Origin: J095 sp964517605
GTDB lineage: Bacteria > Chloroflexota > Anaerolineae > 4572-78 > J111
DNA: 64,000 nucleotides
Assembly (NCBI GenBank): GCA_964517605.1
Contig: CAZFCE010000009.1
Coordinates: 1-64,000, forward strand
Direction: 5' to 3'
Part shown: in pieces, positions 17,189 through 26,196 of the stretch
How the letters are laid out: each line of letters begins with the position of its first letter
Position numbering within the stretch: the stretch's first letter is position 1
Position numbers and translations under genes: made by a program
Notes under the pieces: generated by a model
Database searches by the model: none
Seen by the model: the letters and a program-made list of their open reading frames with translations, nothing else
Told to the model about the DNA's origin: nothing

Positions 17189-18306
17189 CCGAAAAACGAA
17201 AACAGTTTTTACTGGAGTGGATTAGAATTATTGCGGTAATCGTCATTGCCCTGATGATTGGGTTTGTGATTACGGCCATGGTCAGCAAAGAGCCGGTTAG
17301 CGCCTACAAAGATTTGCTCACCGGGCCGCTGCCCAAAATCTCAATTGGCTCTGCCGGCCTGGAACTTAAAGGCATCAATCGTTTTGGCAACTGGATGGAG
17401 GACAGCATCACCCTGATTTTGGTGGGGCTGGCGGTGGCTATTGTGTTCAGCGCCCGCCAGTTTAGCCTGGGCGCCGAAGGCCAGATTTTTCTGGGGGCGC
17501 TGGCGGCGGGCGTGGTCAGTTTGCACCTGGAAGCGCCGATTGCCATCCACATTGGCGTGGCTTTGCTGGCCGCCGGAACCGCCGGTTTTTTGTGGGGGCT
17601 AATCCCCGGCGTGCTCAAAGCCTATCTCAACGCCGATGAAATTGTGAGCACGCTCATGTTAAATGTGATTGCCCTGCAATTGTACCAATTTGTGCTCACC
17701 CAATACCTCAAAGACCCCACCGCCGGGTTTGTGGCTTCTAAATTTTTCCCTACCTCGGCGGTTTTGCCGGTGATTATCCCCGGTACCCGCGTGACCATTA
17801 TGTTTATCATCACCATTGTGGCCATTGTGGCCACCTGGTTTTTAATGTCGCGCACCCCGCTGGGCTACGAAATCAGAGTTTTGGGCGCTAACCTAAAGTT
17901 TGCCGAATACGGCGGCATTAACGCCAAACGGGTCATCGCGCTGAGCATGGCCGCCAGTGGCATTTTAGCCGGATTGGCCGGAGCGCACCTGAGCATGGGG
18001 CTGCTCAAGCAGCTTACCCTCAACCTGTCGCCGGGCATTGGGTTTGAAGGCATTGTGGTAGCGCTGCTGGCTCGCAACAACCCGCGCGCCGTGCCGATTG
18101 CCGGCCTGTTCTACGGCTACCTGCGTACCGGCGCGCAAATTATGGAACGATCCTCTGATGTTACCCGCGAAGTGGTGCTGATTATCCAGGCCATCATCAT
18201 TTTGTTTATCACCGCCGAGCGAATTGTGCCGCTGCTACAGGATTGGTGGCGGCAGCGGCAATCGCCGGCAACAATTTTGGAACAGGGGGCCGCCGATGTC
18301 GTTTGA
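17185..18306 (+). CDS. ABC transporter permease, nucleoside type (YufP/NupP-like)
   Basis: A 373-aa inner-membrane permease of the BPD_transp_2 (branched-chain amino acid/ribose/nucleoside) family. A first membrane helix lies at about residues 12-32; an extracytoplasmic loop follows, then a series of hydrophobic helices with ARQFSLGAEGQIFLGALAAG near residue 95 and GIEFEG-like GIGFEGIVVALLARNNP near 290. It overlaps the ATPase stop by 4 bases and the next permease start by 11 bases, as expected for a heterodimeric channel made by two permeases. Substrate assignment rests on the operon. Confidence 0.88.
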   Translation: MTEKRKQFLLEWIRIIAVIVIALMIGFVITAMVSKEPVSAYKDLLTGPLPKISIGSAGLELKGINRFGNWMEDSITLILVGLAVAIVFSARQFSLGAEGQIFLGALAAGVVSLHLEAPIAIHIGVALLAAGTAGFLWGLIPGVLKAYLNADEIVSTLMLNVIALQLYQFVLTQYLKDPTAGFVASKFFPTSAVLPVIIPGTRVTIMFIITIVAIVATWFLMSRTPLGYEIRVLGANLKFAEYGGINAKRVIALSMAASGILAGLAGAHLSMGLLKQLTLNLSPGIGFEGIVVALLARNNPRAVPIAGLFYGYLRTGAQIMERSSDVTREVVLIIQAIIILFITAERIVPLLQDWWRQRQSPATILEQGAADVV

Positions 18307-19312
18307 AACGGTACTGGTTAGCATTTTTTCGGCGGCGTTTATTGCCACCATCATTCGCACCTCAACCCCGCTGATTTTGCCGGCGCTGGGCGGGCTGCTT
18401 TCGGAGTTGAGCGGCGCGGTGAACATCGCCCTTGACGGGATTATGTTGAGCGCCGCCTTTTTTGGCGTGGTGGTGGGGGCGCTGGCTCCGCAATGGCTGC
18501 CGGGGCTGCCGGCGGGGGTTTATCCCTGGATTGGGGCGCTGGCGGGCGTGCTTTCGGGCCTGTTTTTGGCCTGGCTCATTGCCGTTTTTCACCTGGAACT
18601 GGGCGCCGACATTATTCTGGCGGGGCTGGCGGTCAATATTCTGGCGTCGGGCACCACCGTGTTTATTATGTACGCGCTTACCGGTGATAAAGGCAGCACT
18701 TCTACCCTGGCCAGCCCGGCGCTGCCCACGGTGGTAATCCCCTTTGTTAACAATATTCCCATCCTCAACCAGGTGCTCAACGGCGAAAACCTCACCGGCT
18801 ACAATATTATCACGTATGTGGCGTTTATTTCGGTGGCGGTGGTGTGGGTGTTTTTATACCGAACTCCGTTGGGCACGCACCTGCGCGCCGTGGGCGAAAA
18901 CGCCCCGGCGGCGGCTTCGGTGGGGATACCGGTCAAACGGGTGCGCTACATTGCCCTGTTGTTGAGCGGTTTTCTGGCGGCGTTGGGCGGTTTAAACCTG
19001 AGCATGGGCTACCTCACCCTGTTCCAGGCCAATATGACCGCCGGGCGCGGCTTTATTGCGCTGGCTGCCGTGTATTTGGGCAACCGCAACCCCGTCGGTA
19101 CGCTGATTGCCGCGCTTATTTTTGGCGCGGCGGGCGCGCTTGAGGCCCAGTTGGGCACGCTCAATATTCCCAGCCAGTTGATTACCATGATTCCCCCGAT
19201 TGTAACCATTGCCGCTCTGGTAATTTACAACATTCGCCGACAGGCGCAGATCAGAGCCAATGCCAAAAAATTTCAAGAAAAAATGGAAACAGAACACAAG
19301 GCGGTTATGTAA
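18296..19312 (+). CDS. ABC transporter permease, nucleoside type (YufQ/NupQ-like)
   Basis: The second permease of the importer, 338 aa, highly hydrophobic with about eight to ten membrane helices. It has the conserved EL(S)GAVNIALDGIML block near residue 38, which corresponds to LSLGAEGQ in the partner. GRGFIALAAVYLGNRNPVGT lies near residue 250. The frame extends upstream to 18224 inside the partner gene; ATG at 18296, preceded by AGGGGG, gives the family-like MSFETVLVSIFSAAFIATI start. It is followed 0 bases later by the ADP-ribosylglycohydrolase gene, so the salvage enzymes are cotranscribed with the transporter. Confidence 0.88.
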   Translation: MSFETVLVSIFSAAFIATIIRTSTPLILPALGGLLSELSGAVNIALDGIMLSAAFFGVVVGALAPQWLPGLPAGVYPWIGALAGVLSGLFLAWLIAVFHLELGADIILAGLAVNILASGTTVFIMYALTGDKGSTSTLASPALPTVVIPFVNNIPILNQVLNGENLTGYNIITYVAFISVAVVWVFLYRTPLGTHLRAVGENAPAAASVGIPVKRVRYIALLLSGFLAALGGLNLSMGYLTLFQANMTAGRGFIALAAVYLGNRNPVGTLIAALIFGAAGALEAQLGTLNIPSQLITMIPPIVTIAALVIYNIRRQAQIRANAKKFQEKMETEHKAVM

Positions 19313-20383
19313 ATGAACCTCGAAACATTTGCTCATCCACACATTTTAGGCGGATTATACGGGCAGGCATTGGGCGATGCCTGGGCTATGCCGGCCTACA
19401 TGCGCCCCGACCAAACCTGGGATTATTACGGCGGCTGGATTACCACACTGGTGGCCGCGCCGCCCGACCATCCCGTGCACGCCGGTTTTTTGGCCGGCCA
19501 GGTTACCGATGACACCCAGCAGGCCATGGCGCTGGCGCAGGTGCTTATCCGCGATGGCCGGATTACCGTGCCTGCCGCCGCCGAAGCCATTATCAACTGG
19601 TACGATCACATTAATGGCGATACATCGCCGTTTGTTGGCCCTAGTACCCGGCGAGCGGTGCAGGCGCTTAAAGCCGGCGGCAACCCGCACCACACCGGCG
19701 CTCACGGCGATACCAACGGCGGGGCCATGCGCATTAGCCCCATTGGCCTGATTCACCCCGGCAACCCCGAAGCGGCGGTAGAAGATGCGGTCATCGCCTG
19801 CACGCCCACGCACTTTACCGATGTGGCGCTGGCCGGCGCGTGCGCCGTGGCCGCCGCCGTGGCCCGCGCCATGACCCCCGATACCACTCTGGAACAAATT
19901 ATTGATGTGGCCGTGTGGGGCGCAGACCGGGGCGCAACCTACGGCATGCCGTGGATGGGCGCTTCGGTGGCCAGAAAGATTGATTTTGCGGTGCAATTAG
20001 CCACCGATAACCACCTGTCGGAGCGTGACCGCCTGCGCAACCTGTACGATTACGTGGGTTCAACCCTGGCCGTGCCGGATTCAATCCCCTGCGCGTTTGG
20101 CATTCTGGCAATGGCCAACGGCAACCCGGTGCAGGCCGCCACCTACGCCGCCGCCCTCTCCGGCGATGCCGACACCGTGGCCGCGATTGCCTGCGCCATT
20201 GCCGGCGCGTGGCAGGGCATTGACGCCATTCCGCTGGATGTCATCCAAACCATCCGCCAGGCCAATCCCCAGTACAACTTTGAAGAAATCGCCGAAGGGT
20301 TGTACGATGTGGCCCTTAAACAACCTCGGCCCGAAGACACATCAGGAGCCGAAACGCTCGAAGAGCTTTTGGGGCAGGAGTAA
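19313..20383 (+). CDS. ADP-ribosylglycohydrolase family protein
   Basis: A 356-aa all-alpha hydrolase of the DraG/ARH family, which removes ADP-ribose or ribose from N- or O-linked groups using two Mg2+ ions. Visible family motifs are LYGQALGDAWAMP near residue 15, GQVTDDTQQAMALA near residue 62 (metal-binding TDDTQ) and the C-terminal LSGDADTVAAIACAIAGA near 280, which carries the second set of acidic ligands. It starts one base after the permease stop and shares a base with the next gene (TAATG). In this setting it more likely acts on free nucleoside-like ADP-ribosyl or riboside compounds than on proteins (inference from context only). Confidence 0.87.
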   Translation: MNLETFAHPHILGGLYGQALGDAWAMPAYMRPDQTWDYYGGWITTLVAAPPDHPVHAGFLAGQVTDDTQQAMALAQVLIRDGRITVPAAAEAIINWYDHINGDTSPFVGPSTRRAVQALKAGGNPHHTGAHGDTNGGAMRISPIGLIHPGNPEAAVEDAVIACTPTHFTDVALAGACAVAAAVARAMTPDTTLEQIIDVAVWGADRGATYGMPWMGASVARKIDFAVQLATDNHLSERDRLRNLYDYVGSTLAVPDSIPCAFGILAMANGNPVQAATYAAALSGDADTVAAIACAIAGAWQGIDAIPLDVIQTIRQANPQYNFEEIAEGLYDVALKQPRPEDTSGAETLEELLGQE

Positions 20384-21135
20384 TGGATCAACAAAACTGG
20401 TGGCAAGAAGTTGATGAGGCCATGCGCGCCAATCTGGCCAATATTTGGGTGCCGGTAGGTTTGCCCGGCCACACCGGCGACAAAAAAGCCGGCTGGCACC
20501 AGCTTTTAAACGGGCGCTTTGGCCCCGGCTGCTGGCGCATTAGCCACTACGTGCGGGGCCGGCTGGTGCCGCAGACCGAAGCCATCCGCGAGTACGAACA
20601 CAGCTACCGCGTTTACCTGCACGCCCGCCCGCAACTGGTGGAGTTTTTGGTAACGTGGTGCGGCAATGTGTACGACGACAACCCCACCAACGTGTACGAT
20701 GAATCCTACCACCAGCCGCACACCCGGCTTAACCACTACCAGGATATTGCCGTGCGGCGGGTGATTGCCGAGTTGGTGGACGACCCCACCTGGCCGGCAG
20801 TTACCGCCACTCCCGCCGAAGAGATTGATTTAATTGATCTGTCCACGGGGCGCGCGCAACACGCGCCCCGCGCCAGCGGTTTTAGAGGCAACTACCTGCT
20901 GCAAATCAGAACGCCGGAATCACCCGGCTTTTGCCTTAACCCGGCGGTGGTGCCGGTGCACGATCCGCTGCTGCTCACCTCGCTGCCGGCGGCGCAGGAT
21001 TGGTACCTGTCCGAAGGCTGCGCCCACCTGTCGGTGGAGGCGTTCTGGCAAATGAGCAAAGTGATCGAAGTGCGTTACGACAAATTTTTGCAGCTCAAAG
21101 ACCATCGCCTGTTTCCGCTGGCCGGATTGGCTTGA
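20383..21135 (+). CDS. Unknown protein of the nucleoside salvage locus
   Basis: A 250-aa soluble protein that I do not recognise. It has no signal peptide, membrane segment or nucleotide-binding loop. The sequence is rich in Trp and aromatic residues (WWQEVDEAMRANL at the start, GPGCWRISHYVRG near residue 48, NVYDESYHQPHTRLNHYQDIAVRRV near 106). Several conserved-looking His, Asp and Tyr residues in the middle could form an active or metal site. Its start overlaps the stop of the ADP-ribosylglycohydrolase gene (TAATG), and a PfkB kinase follows 8 bases later. Coupling to the glycohydrolase suggests that the two work on the same substrate. Confidence 0.8.
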   Translation: MDQQNWWQEVDEAMRANLANIWVPVGLPGHTGDKKAGWHQLLNGRFGPGCWRISHYVRGRLVPQTEAIREYEHSYRVYLHARPQLVEFLVTWCGNVYDDNPTNVYDESYHQPHTRLNHYQDIAVRRVIAELVDDPTWPAVTATPAEEIDLIDLSTGRAQHAPRASGFRGNYLLQIRTPESPGFCLNPAVVPVHDPLLLTSLPAAQDWYLSEGCAHLSVEAFWQMSKVIEVRYDKFLQLKDHRLFPLAGLA

Positions 21136-21143
21136 TTTTGGCT

Positions 21144-21974
21144 ATGAACAACGTATTGCTGGGTGTAACTTGCCTGGATATTTACACCCGCACTGGCCTG
21201 GTGCGGCCCGGCTGCGGTATTTTGCACAACGCCTACCACCTGCAACAACTGGGCAGCAACCCGCTGTTAATCACCCGGATTGGCCACAACCACGCCACCG
21301 CCTTTCTTAACTTTTTTCAGCGCCACCACATCTCAATTTTAGCCGACCAGATTCAGGCCGATGGCCTGTCGGCCTCCATCGAAATTGACGTGCAGCCTTC
21401 GGGTGAAGCCGTGATGTCCAATTTTGAGCGCGGCGTGTGGGCCAACTTTCGCCTTACCCCCACCGAAGAAAAACTGTTGGCCGGGGCGCAACACCTCCAT
21501 TTGGTGCTGGCTCGGGGCGTGGCTCCGGAATTTTTGCGGATTAGCCGCAGCGGTTTGTTAAACAACACGCTGGTTTCCGCCGATTTTCTCTCGTTTCGGG
21601 ATTTTTCGGTGGAAAGTTTTACGGAATTGCTGGCGCACCTCAAGGTGGCCTTCATCGGCTGGAAAGAGAGCTTGCAGCACCCCACCATTGCCGCCATTGG
21701 CGCGGCGGCGGCGCAGTTGGGGCGGCTGGTGGTCATCACGTTGGGCGAGCGGGGTATTCAGGTGTTCAACGGCCCCCACGCCGAGTTCTACCCGGTGGAG
21801 CCGGTGGCGGTGGCCGCCAACACCAACGGCTGCGGCGATGCCTTTATTGCCTACTTTCTGCACGAATACTGGCAAAACCGGCGTTTGGCCGCGGCCATTG
21901 CCGGCGGTAAAATTGGCGGGCGGACCGCCACCGCCTGGCACTTTGCCCTGCCCGATTCGGCTTACGCCGATTAA
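21144..21974 (+). CDS. PfkB-family carbohydrate/nucleoside kinase
   Basis: A 276-aa small kinase of the ribokinase superfamily. The C-terminal catalytic block reads AANTNGCGDAFIAYF near residue 230, with the GCGD version of the GxGD base motif. The nucleotide-binding LVVITLGERGIQVF lies near residue 193. The N-terminal GG-lid motif is reduced (CGILHNAYHLQQLGS). The frame is open from 21000 inside the previous gene; ATG at 21144 gives MNNVLLGVTCLDIY, a typical PfkB beginning. Fructoselysine 6-kinase-like and nucleoside kinase-like members share this short form, so the substrate is open. It is one of four PfkB proteins in this locus. Confidence 0.82.
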   Translation: MNNVLLGVTCLDIYTRTGLVRPGCGILHNAYHLQQLGSNPLLITRIGHNHATAFLNFFQRHHISILADQIQADGLSASIEIDVQPSGEAVMSNFERGVWANFRLTPTEEKLLAGAQHLHLVLARGVAPEFLRISRSGLLNNTLVSADFLSFRDFSVESFTELLAHLKVAFIGWKESLQHPTIAAIGAAAAQLGRLVVITLGERGIQVFNGPHAEFYPVEPVAVAANTNGCGDAFIAYFLHEYWQNRRLAAAIAGGKIGGRTATAWHFALPDSAYAD

Positions 21975-21997
21975 TTGCCCTTTTCAGGAGATACCCC

Positions 21998-23335
21998 ATG
22001 CACGATTTACTCATTCACAACTGTCACGCGCTCACGCCGGGCGAAAACGGACTGCCCACCGTGCAGCGCCACCAGGATATTTTTATCACCGGCCAAAAAA
22101 TTATGGCCATCCAGCCCACCACTCCAAACGCGCCGGCGCTGGCCCGCGAGGTGATTGCCGCCAACGGGCTGCTGGCCATGCCCGGCCTCATCAACACCCA
22201 CGCCCACGTGCCGATGGTTATCTTTCGCGGCCTGGCCGAGGACGTGTCCATTGAACGCTGGTTCAACGAATTTATGTGGCCGCTGGAAAGCAACCTTACC
22301 GCCGAGGATGTGTACTGGGGTATGCTGCTGGGGCTGGTGGAGATGATTGAAGGCGGCGTTACCACCGTGGCCGACCATTACTTTTTTATGGATCACGCCG
22401 CCCGCGCCGTCGAGGAGGCCGGCACGCGGGCCGCGCTGGGTTGGGCCGTGTTTGCCAGCCAGGGCTACCAAACCCTGGACCAAACCGCCGCCTTTGCCCA
22501 GCGGTGGCAGGGGCAAGCCAACGGGCGCATCACTACCTGGCTGGCTCCCCACGCCCCCTACACCTGCGACGATGATTTTTTGCGGGCTGCCGTGGCGCAC
22601 GCCCGGCGATTGGGGGTGGGCATTCATATTCACGCGGCAGAGGAGATGGGGCAAACCCAGGCCAGCCGCCAAAAACGCGGCCTCACACCGATTGAAGTGC
22701 TGGAACAAACCGGCATTTTAGAAGGCCGCACGCTGATTGCCCACGGCTGCGGCATTCTGCCCGAAGACATCGAACTGCTAAAAAAATACGCCGGTCACGT
22801 GGCCGTGGCTCACGCGCCCAAAACCTACTTAAAGCTGGGGATGGGCCTCACCCCCATTTTACCGCTGCGCGCCGCCGGCATCGAGGTGGGGCTGGCTACC
22901 GATGGCGCGGTGAGCAACAATACTCTGGATTGCTTTGAAAGCCTGCGGCTGATGGCCATGCTGCAAAAACACCAGGCCCACAACCCGGAAGTGATGCCCA
23001 TTCCGCAGGCGCTGGACATTGCCACCCGTGGCAGCGCCGCCGCGCTGGGCATGGCCGATCAATTGGGCCAACTACGGCCCGGCTATCTGGCCGACGTGAT
23101 TTTGGTGGATATGGCCGGGGCGCACTGCCAGCCGTTGCACAGTTTTACCGCCAGCCTGGTGTACAGCACCCGCGCCAGCGATGTGCAAACGGTGATTGCT
23201 AACGGCCAGGTAATTATGCGCAACCGCCAGTTGCTTACTCTGGACAAAGCCCAAATCATCAGCGAGGTGAGCCGCAGCATGGAACGGCTGGCCCAGCGCA
23301 TTCCCGCCAAACGGATTCAGGTGTACAACCCATGA
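21998..23335 (+). CDS. Amidohydrolase, MTA/SAH or nucleoside deaminase type
   Basis: A 445-aa metal-dependent hydrolase of the ATZ/TRZ/MtaD subfamily, which deaminates adenosine-like or guanine-like compounds. The metal ligands can be read: PGLINTHAH near residue 67, HIHAAEE near 210, LIAHGCGI near 247 and GLATDGAVSNNTLD near 302. The C-terminal DVILVDMAGAHCQP is typical. The length agrees with MtaD. AGGAGA lies 8 bases upstream. It overlaps psuK by 4 bases. In this locus it could deaminate adenosine, methylthioadenosine or S-adenosylhomocysteine to the inosine form before hydrolysis; which one cannot be decided from sequence. Confidence 0.85.
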   Translation: MHDLLIHNCHALTPGENGLPTVQRHQDIFITGQKIMAIQPTTPNAPALAREVIAANGLLAMPGLINTHAHVPMVIFRGLAEDVSIERWFNEFMWPLESNLTAEDVYWGMLLGLVEMIEGGVTTVADHYFFMDHAARAVEEAGTRAALGWAVFASQGYQTLDQTAAFAQRWQGQANGRITTWLAPHAPYTCDDDFLRAAVAHARRLGVGIHIHAAEEMGQTQASRQKRGLTPIEVLEQTGILEGRTLIAHGCGILPEDIELLKKYAGHVAVAHAPKTYLKLGMGLTPILPLRAAGIEVGLATDGAVSNNTLDCFESLRLMAMLQKHQAHNPEVMPIPQALDIATRGSAAALGMADQLGQLRPGYLADVILVDMAGAHCQPLHSFTASLVYSTRASDVQTVIANGQVIMRNRQLLTLDKAQIISEVSRSMERLAQRIPAKRIQVYNP

Positions 23336-24273
23336 CTCACTCGTTAATTGTTTCGATTGGAGATTTAGTGGCCGATGTGGTGGTTTCCATCCCCGGCCTG
23401 CCCGCCGAAGCGGGCCGCCATCAACTGGCCGATGAAATCCGGCTGGAACCGGGCGGCGGCGCTAACTTTTTAATCGCCGGTGCCCGGCTTAAGCAGCCCA
23501 TGGCCGCCATTGGCGCGCTGGGCGATGATTACTGGGGGCAACAGGTTACGCACATTCTCCGGGCCGAGGGCGTTAATCTGGCCGGCGTAACGTGCAGCGG
23601 AGCCACCACCGTGGTGATTGTGCTGGTGGGGCAAGCCGGCGAGCACGTGTTTTTGGGCAAAAACGGCCACGGCAGTAAAATTCAACTGGATAACCCGGCC
23701 CTGGAACTACTGGAGCAGGCGGGCGCGGTTTTTTGCGCCGGTTACACGCTAGGCGAAGAGCGGCTGGTTGAAGCGGCGCTGGCCGCGCTGCAACAGGCCA
23801 AAGCCGCCGGCATCCCGGTGTACTTTGACCCCGGCCCGCAAATGGTCAGCGTGCCCGATGCGGTGCGCCGCCAACTGTTGCCGCTGGTAGACGTGCTGCT
23901 GGCCACCGAGGAGGAATTGCCGTTGCTAACGCCATCCGGCCGGGTAGCCGATTTACTGCAAGCCGGCCCGCACACGGTAGTGCTCAAACGCGGGGCGCAA
24001 GGCTGCCAGGTTTACACCCGGCAGCAGCCGGTTTTGGTTGCGCCCGGCTACCCGGTGACGGTGGTTGACACCGCCGCTGCCGGCGACAGCTTTGACGCGG
24101 CCTGGATTACGGCTCAGTTGCGGGGCTGGCCGCTGGCCGATTGCGCCCGGTTGGCCAACGCGGTGGGCGCGGCCAAAGTGCAAAAGCTGGGCAGTGGCCG
24201 GAGCGTGCCCACCCTGGCCGAAGTGCAACAAGTTATCCATCAATTTAAAATTACCCTGCACGATACCCTGTAA
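23332..24273 (+). CDS. psuK: PfkB-family kinase, probable pseudouridine kinase
   Basis: A 313-aa kinase with the complete PfkB pattern: LEPGGGANFLIAGARL near residue 42, a second lid residue block around 100 (GQAGEHVFLGKNGHGS), and catalytic VVDTAAAGDSFDAAW near residue 243. It begins inside the stop of the amidohydrolase (ATGA) and is followed 20 bases later by psuG. The adjacency to pseudouridine 5'-phosphate glycosidase makes phosphorylation of pseudouridine the likely role, since PsuK and PsuG act in sequence in known pathways. On its own the sequence would fit ribokinase or a general nucleoside kinase as well. Confidence 0.8.
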   Translation: MTHSLIVSIGDLVADVVVSIPGLPAEAGRHQLADEIRLEPGGGANFLIAGARLKQPMAAIGALGDDYWGQQVTHILRAEGVNLAGVTCSGATTVVIVLVGQAGEHVFLGKNGHGSKIQLDNPALELLEQAGAVFCAGYTLGEERLVEAALAALQQAKAAGIPVYFDPGPQMVSVPDAVRRQLLPLVDVLLATEEELPLLTPSGRVADLLQAGPHTVVLKRGAQGCQVYTRQQPVLVAPGYPVTVVDTAAAGDSFDAAWITAQLRGWPLADCARLANAVGAAKVQKLGSGRSVPTLAEVQQVIHQFKITLHDTL

Positions 24274-24293
24274 AGTTAGAAAGGAACAGGTTT

Positions 24294-25199
24294 ATGATTC
24301 CCGATTTAAAAATTCATCCCGAAGTGCAAGCGGCACTGGCGCAGGGGCAACCGGTAGTGGCCCTGGAATCCACGCTGATTACGCACGGGTTCCCCTCGCC
24401 GGAAAATGTGGATGTGGCCGCCGCCATCGAAGCGGCGGTGCGGCAAAACGGCGCGGTGCCGGCTACCATCGCCGTTTTGGGCGGGCAGATTACGGTGGGC
24501 CTTACCCCGGACCAACTGGCTTACCTGGGCGCGGCCAAAAACGTGCGCAAATGCTCGCGGCGCGATTTGCCCATTGTGGTGGCGCAAGGCGAAGACGGAG
24601 CCACCACCGTGGCCGGCACCATGATTGTGGCCGCCTGGGCCGGCATTGGCGTGTTTGGCACCGGCGGGATTGGCGGCGTGCATCGCGGCTATCCCTTTGA
24701 TGAATCCGCCGATTTGCACGAACTCTCGCGCACGCCGGTGGCGGTGGTGTGCGCCGGGGCCAAGGCCATTCTGGATTTACCCCTCACCGTGGAAGTGCTG
24801 GAAACAATGGGCGTAACGGTGGTGGGCTACCAAACCGATGAACTCCCGGCGTTTTACTCGCGGCGCAGCGGGCTGCCCGTAGACGTGCGGGTAGACGCGC
24901 CCGAAGCGGTGGCGGGCATTATTGCCACGGCGCGCCGGTTGGGCGTGGGCGGCGGCCCGCTGGTAACGGTGCCGGTACCGGCCAAAGACGAATGGCCCGC
25001 CGACGAAGCGCAACAGGTCATCAACCGGGCCATCGCCGATGCGCAGGCGGCGGGGATTACCGGCAAGGCCGTTACGCCCTACCTGCTTGACCGCGTAAGT
25101 GAACTTTCCAACGGGCGCAGCAAAAAAGCCAACATTGCGCTGCTGCTCAACAATGCGCGGGTGGCGGCTCAGGTTGCCGTCGCGCTGGCCAAAATGTAA
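24294..25199 (+). CDS. psuG: Pseudouridine-5'-phosphate glycosidase
   Basis: A 301-aa enzyme that splits pseudouridine 5'-phosphate into uracil and ribose 5-phosphate. The family is highly recognisable: VVALESTLITHGFPSPEN near residue 24, GAVPATIAVLGG near 52, KCSRRDLPIVVAQG near 85, GTGGIGGVHRG near 122 and QTDELPAFYSRRSG near 182. The catalytic Lys/Glu pair lies in these blocks. The length is standard (about 300-310 aa). It follows psuK in the same operon. The ribose 5-phosphate can enter central metabolism directly and the uracil can be salvaged. Confidence 0.94.
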   Translation: MIPDLKIHPEVQAALAQGQPVVALESTLITHGFPSPENVDVAAAIEAAVRQNGAVPATIAVLGGQITVGLTPDQLAYLGAAKNVRKCSRRDLPIVVAQGEDGATTVAGTMIVAAWAGIGVFGTGGIGGVHRGYPFDESADLHELSRTPVAVVCAGAKAILDLPLTVEVLETMGVTVVGYQTDELPAFYSRRSGLPVDVRVDAPEAVAGIIATARRLGVGGGPLVTVPVPAKDEWPADEAQQVINRAIADAQAAGITGKAVTPYLLDRVSELSNGRSKKANIALLLNNARVAAQVAVALAKM

Positions 25200-25213
25200 C
25201 CCGGAGTTGTGCC

Positions 25214-26158
25214 ATGCCCAAAAAAATTATTATTGACACCGATCCCGGCGTTGATGATGCGATGGCCATTCTGTTTGCCTTTCTATCGCCCGAAGTGGAG
25301 GTAGTGGGGTTAACCACCATTTTTGGCAACGTGTACACGCCGCAAGCCACCCAAAACGCGCTACGTTTGGCCGAGTTTGCCGGTCGGCCTGACGTGCCGG
25401 TGGCTACCGGCGCAGAACTGCCGCTGGTAGCGCCGCTGGATTATGTGGCCGATTTTGTGCATGGCCACGATGGCCTGGGCAACACCAACCCGCCGCCGCC
25501 GCACGGCCAGGCGGTGTCAATTTCGGCGGCGCAATTTATTGTCGAAACCGTTATGGCCAACCCCGGCCAGATTACGCTGGTGCCGGTGGGGCCGCTCACC
25601 AATCTGGCGCTGGCGCTGGCGCTCGAACCCCGGCTGGCCGAAAACGTGGCCGAGGTGGTGATTATGGGCGGCGCGGTCACGGTCAACGGCAACGTTACCC
25701 CCGCCGCCGAAGCCAACATTATTCACGATCCACACGCCGCCGATGTGGTTTTTGCGGCAAATTGGCCGGTAACAATGGTGGGGTTGGATGTGACCATGCA
25801 AACCAAAATGACCGGCGATTACCTGGCCTCGCTGCAAACATCAAAAACGGGCCGGTTTATTTTTGAAATTGTTCAGTTTTATCTTGATTTTCACCGCCGG
25901 CGGTATCCGGGCTGCGATTTTATCCACACCCACGATCCATCGGCGTTGGCCTACGTGATTGACCCCACGCTGTTTACCACCGTGCGCGGCCCGGTGCGGG
26001 TAGTTACCGAAGGCATTGCCGCCGGCCAAACCCTGCTCGATACGGTGCAACAGTGGCACGCGCCCAACCCCTGGACGGAAGTGCGCCCGGCCAACGTGTG
26101 CGTGGCGGTTGATTCGGAGCGGCTACTGGCGCTGTACAAAGCGCGGATTACAGCCTGA
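25214..26158 (+). CDS. Inosine-uridine-type nucleoside hydrolase, second copy
   Basis: A 314-aa nucleoside hydrolase with the N-terminal Ca2+ motif IIIDTDPGVDDAMAI (residues 5-19), GPLTNLALALALEP near residue 125 and IMGGAVTVNGNVTPAAEAN near 147. The C-terminal metal/active-site block reads FIHTHDPSALAYVIDPTLF near 238, with the His and Asp that the copy at 13237 lacks. The two copies therefore probably differ in base preference. It starts 14 bases after psuG. A weak gap (38 bases) then leads to the GAF-SpoIIE gene. Confidence 0.9.
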   Translation: MPKKIIIDTDPGVDDAMAILFAFLSPEVEVVGLTTIFGNVYTPQATQNALRLAEFAGRPDVPVATGAELPLVAPLDYVADFVHGHDGLGNTNPPPPHGQAVSISAAQFIVETVMANPGQITLVPVGPLTNLALALALEPRLAENVAEVVIMGGAVTVNGNVTPAAEANIIHDPHAADVVFAANWPVTMVGLDVTMQTKMTGDYLASLQTSKTGRFIFEIVQFYLDFHRRRYPGCDFIHTHDPSALAYVIDPTLFTTVRGPVRVVTEGIAAGQTLLDTVQQWHAPNPWTEVRPANVCVAVDSERLLALYKARITA

Positions 26159-26196
26159 CACCTACTCAAGCGTTCATCAAACGGGGCGGTATCGCC

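Noticed and set aside
20834..21055. Plus-strand frame rich in Arg, Cys and Pro inside the 20383 gene
   Set aside because: Shadow frame of a real gene with typical out-of-frame composition.
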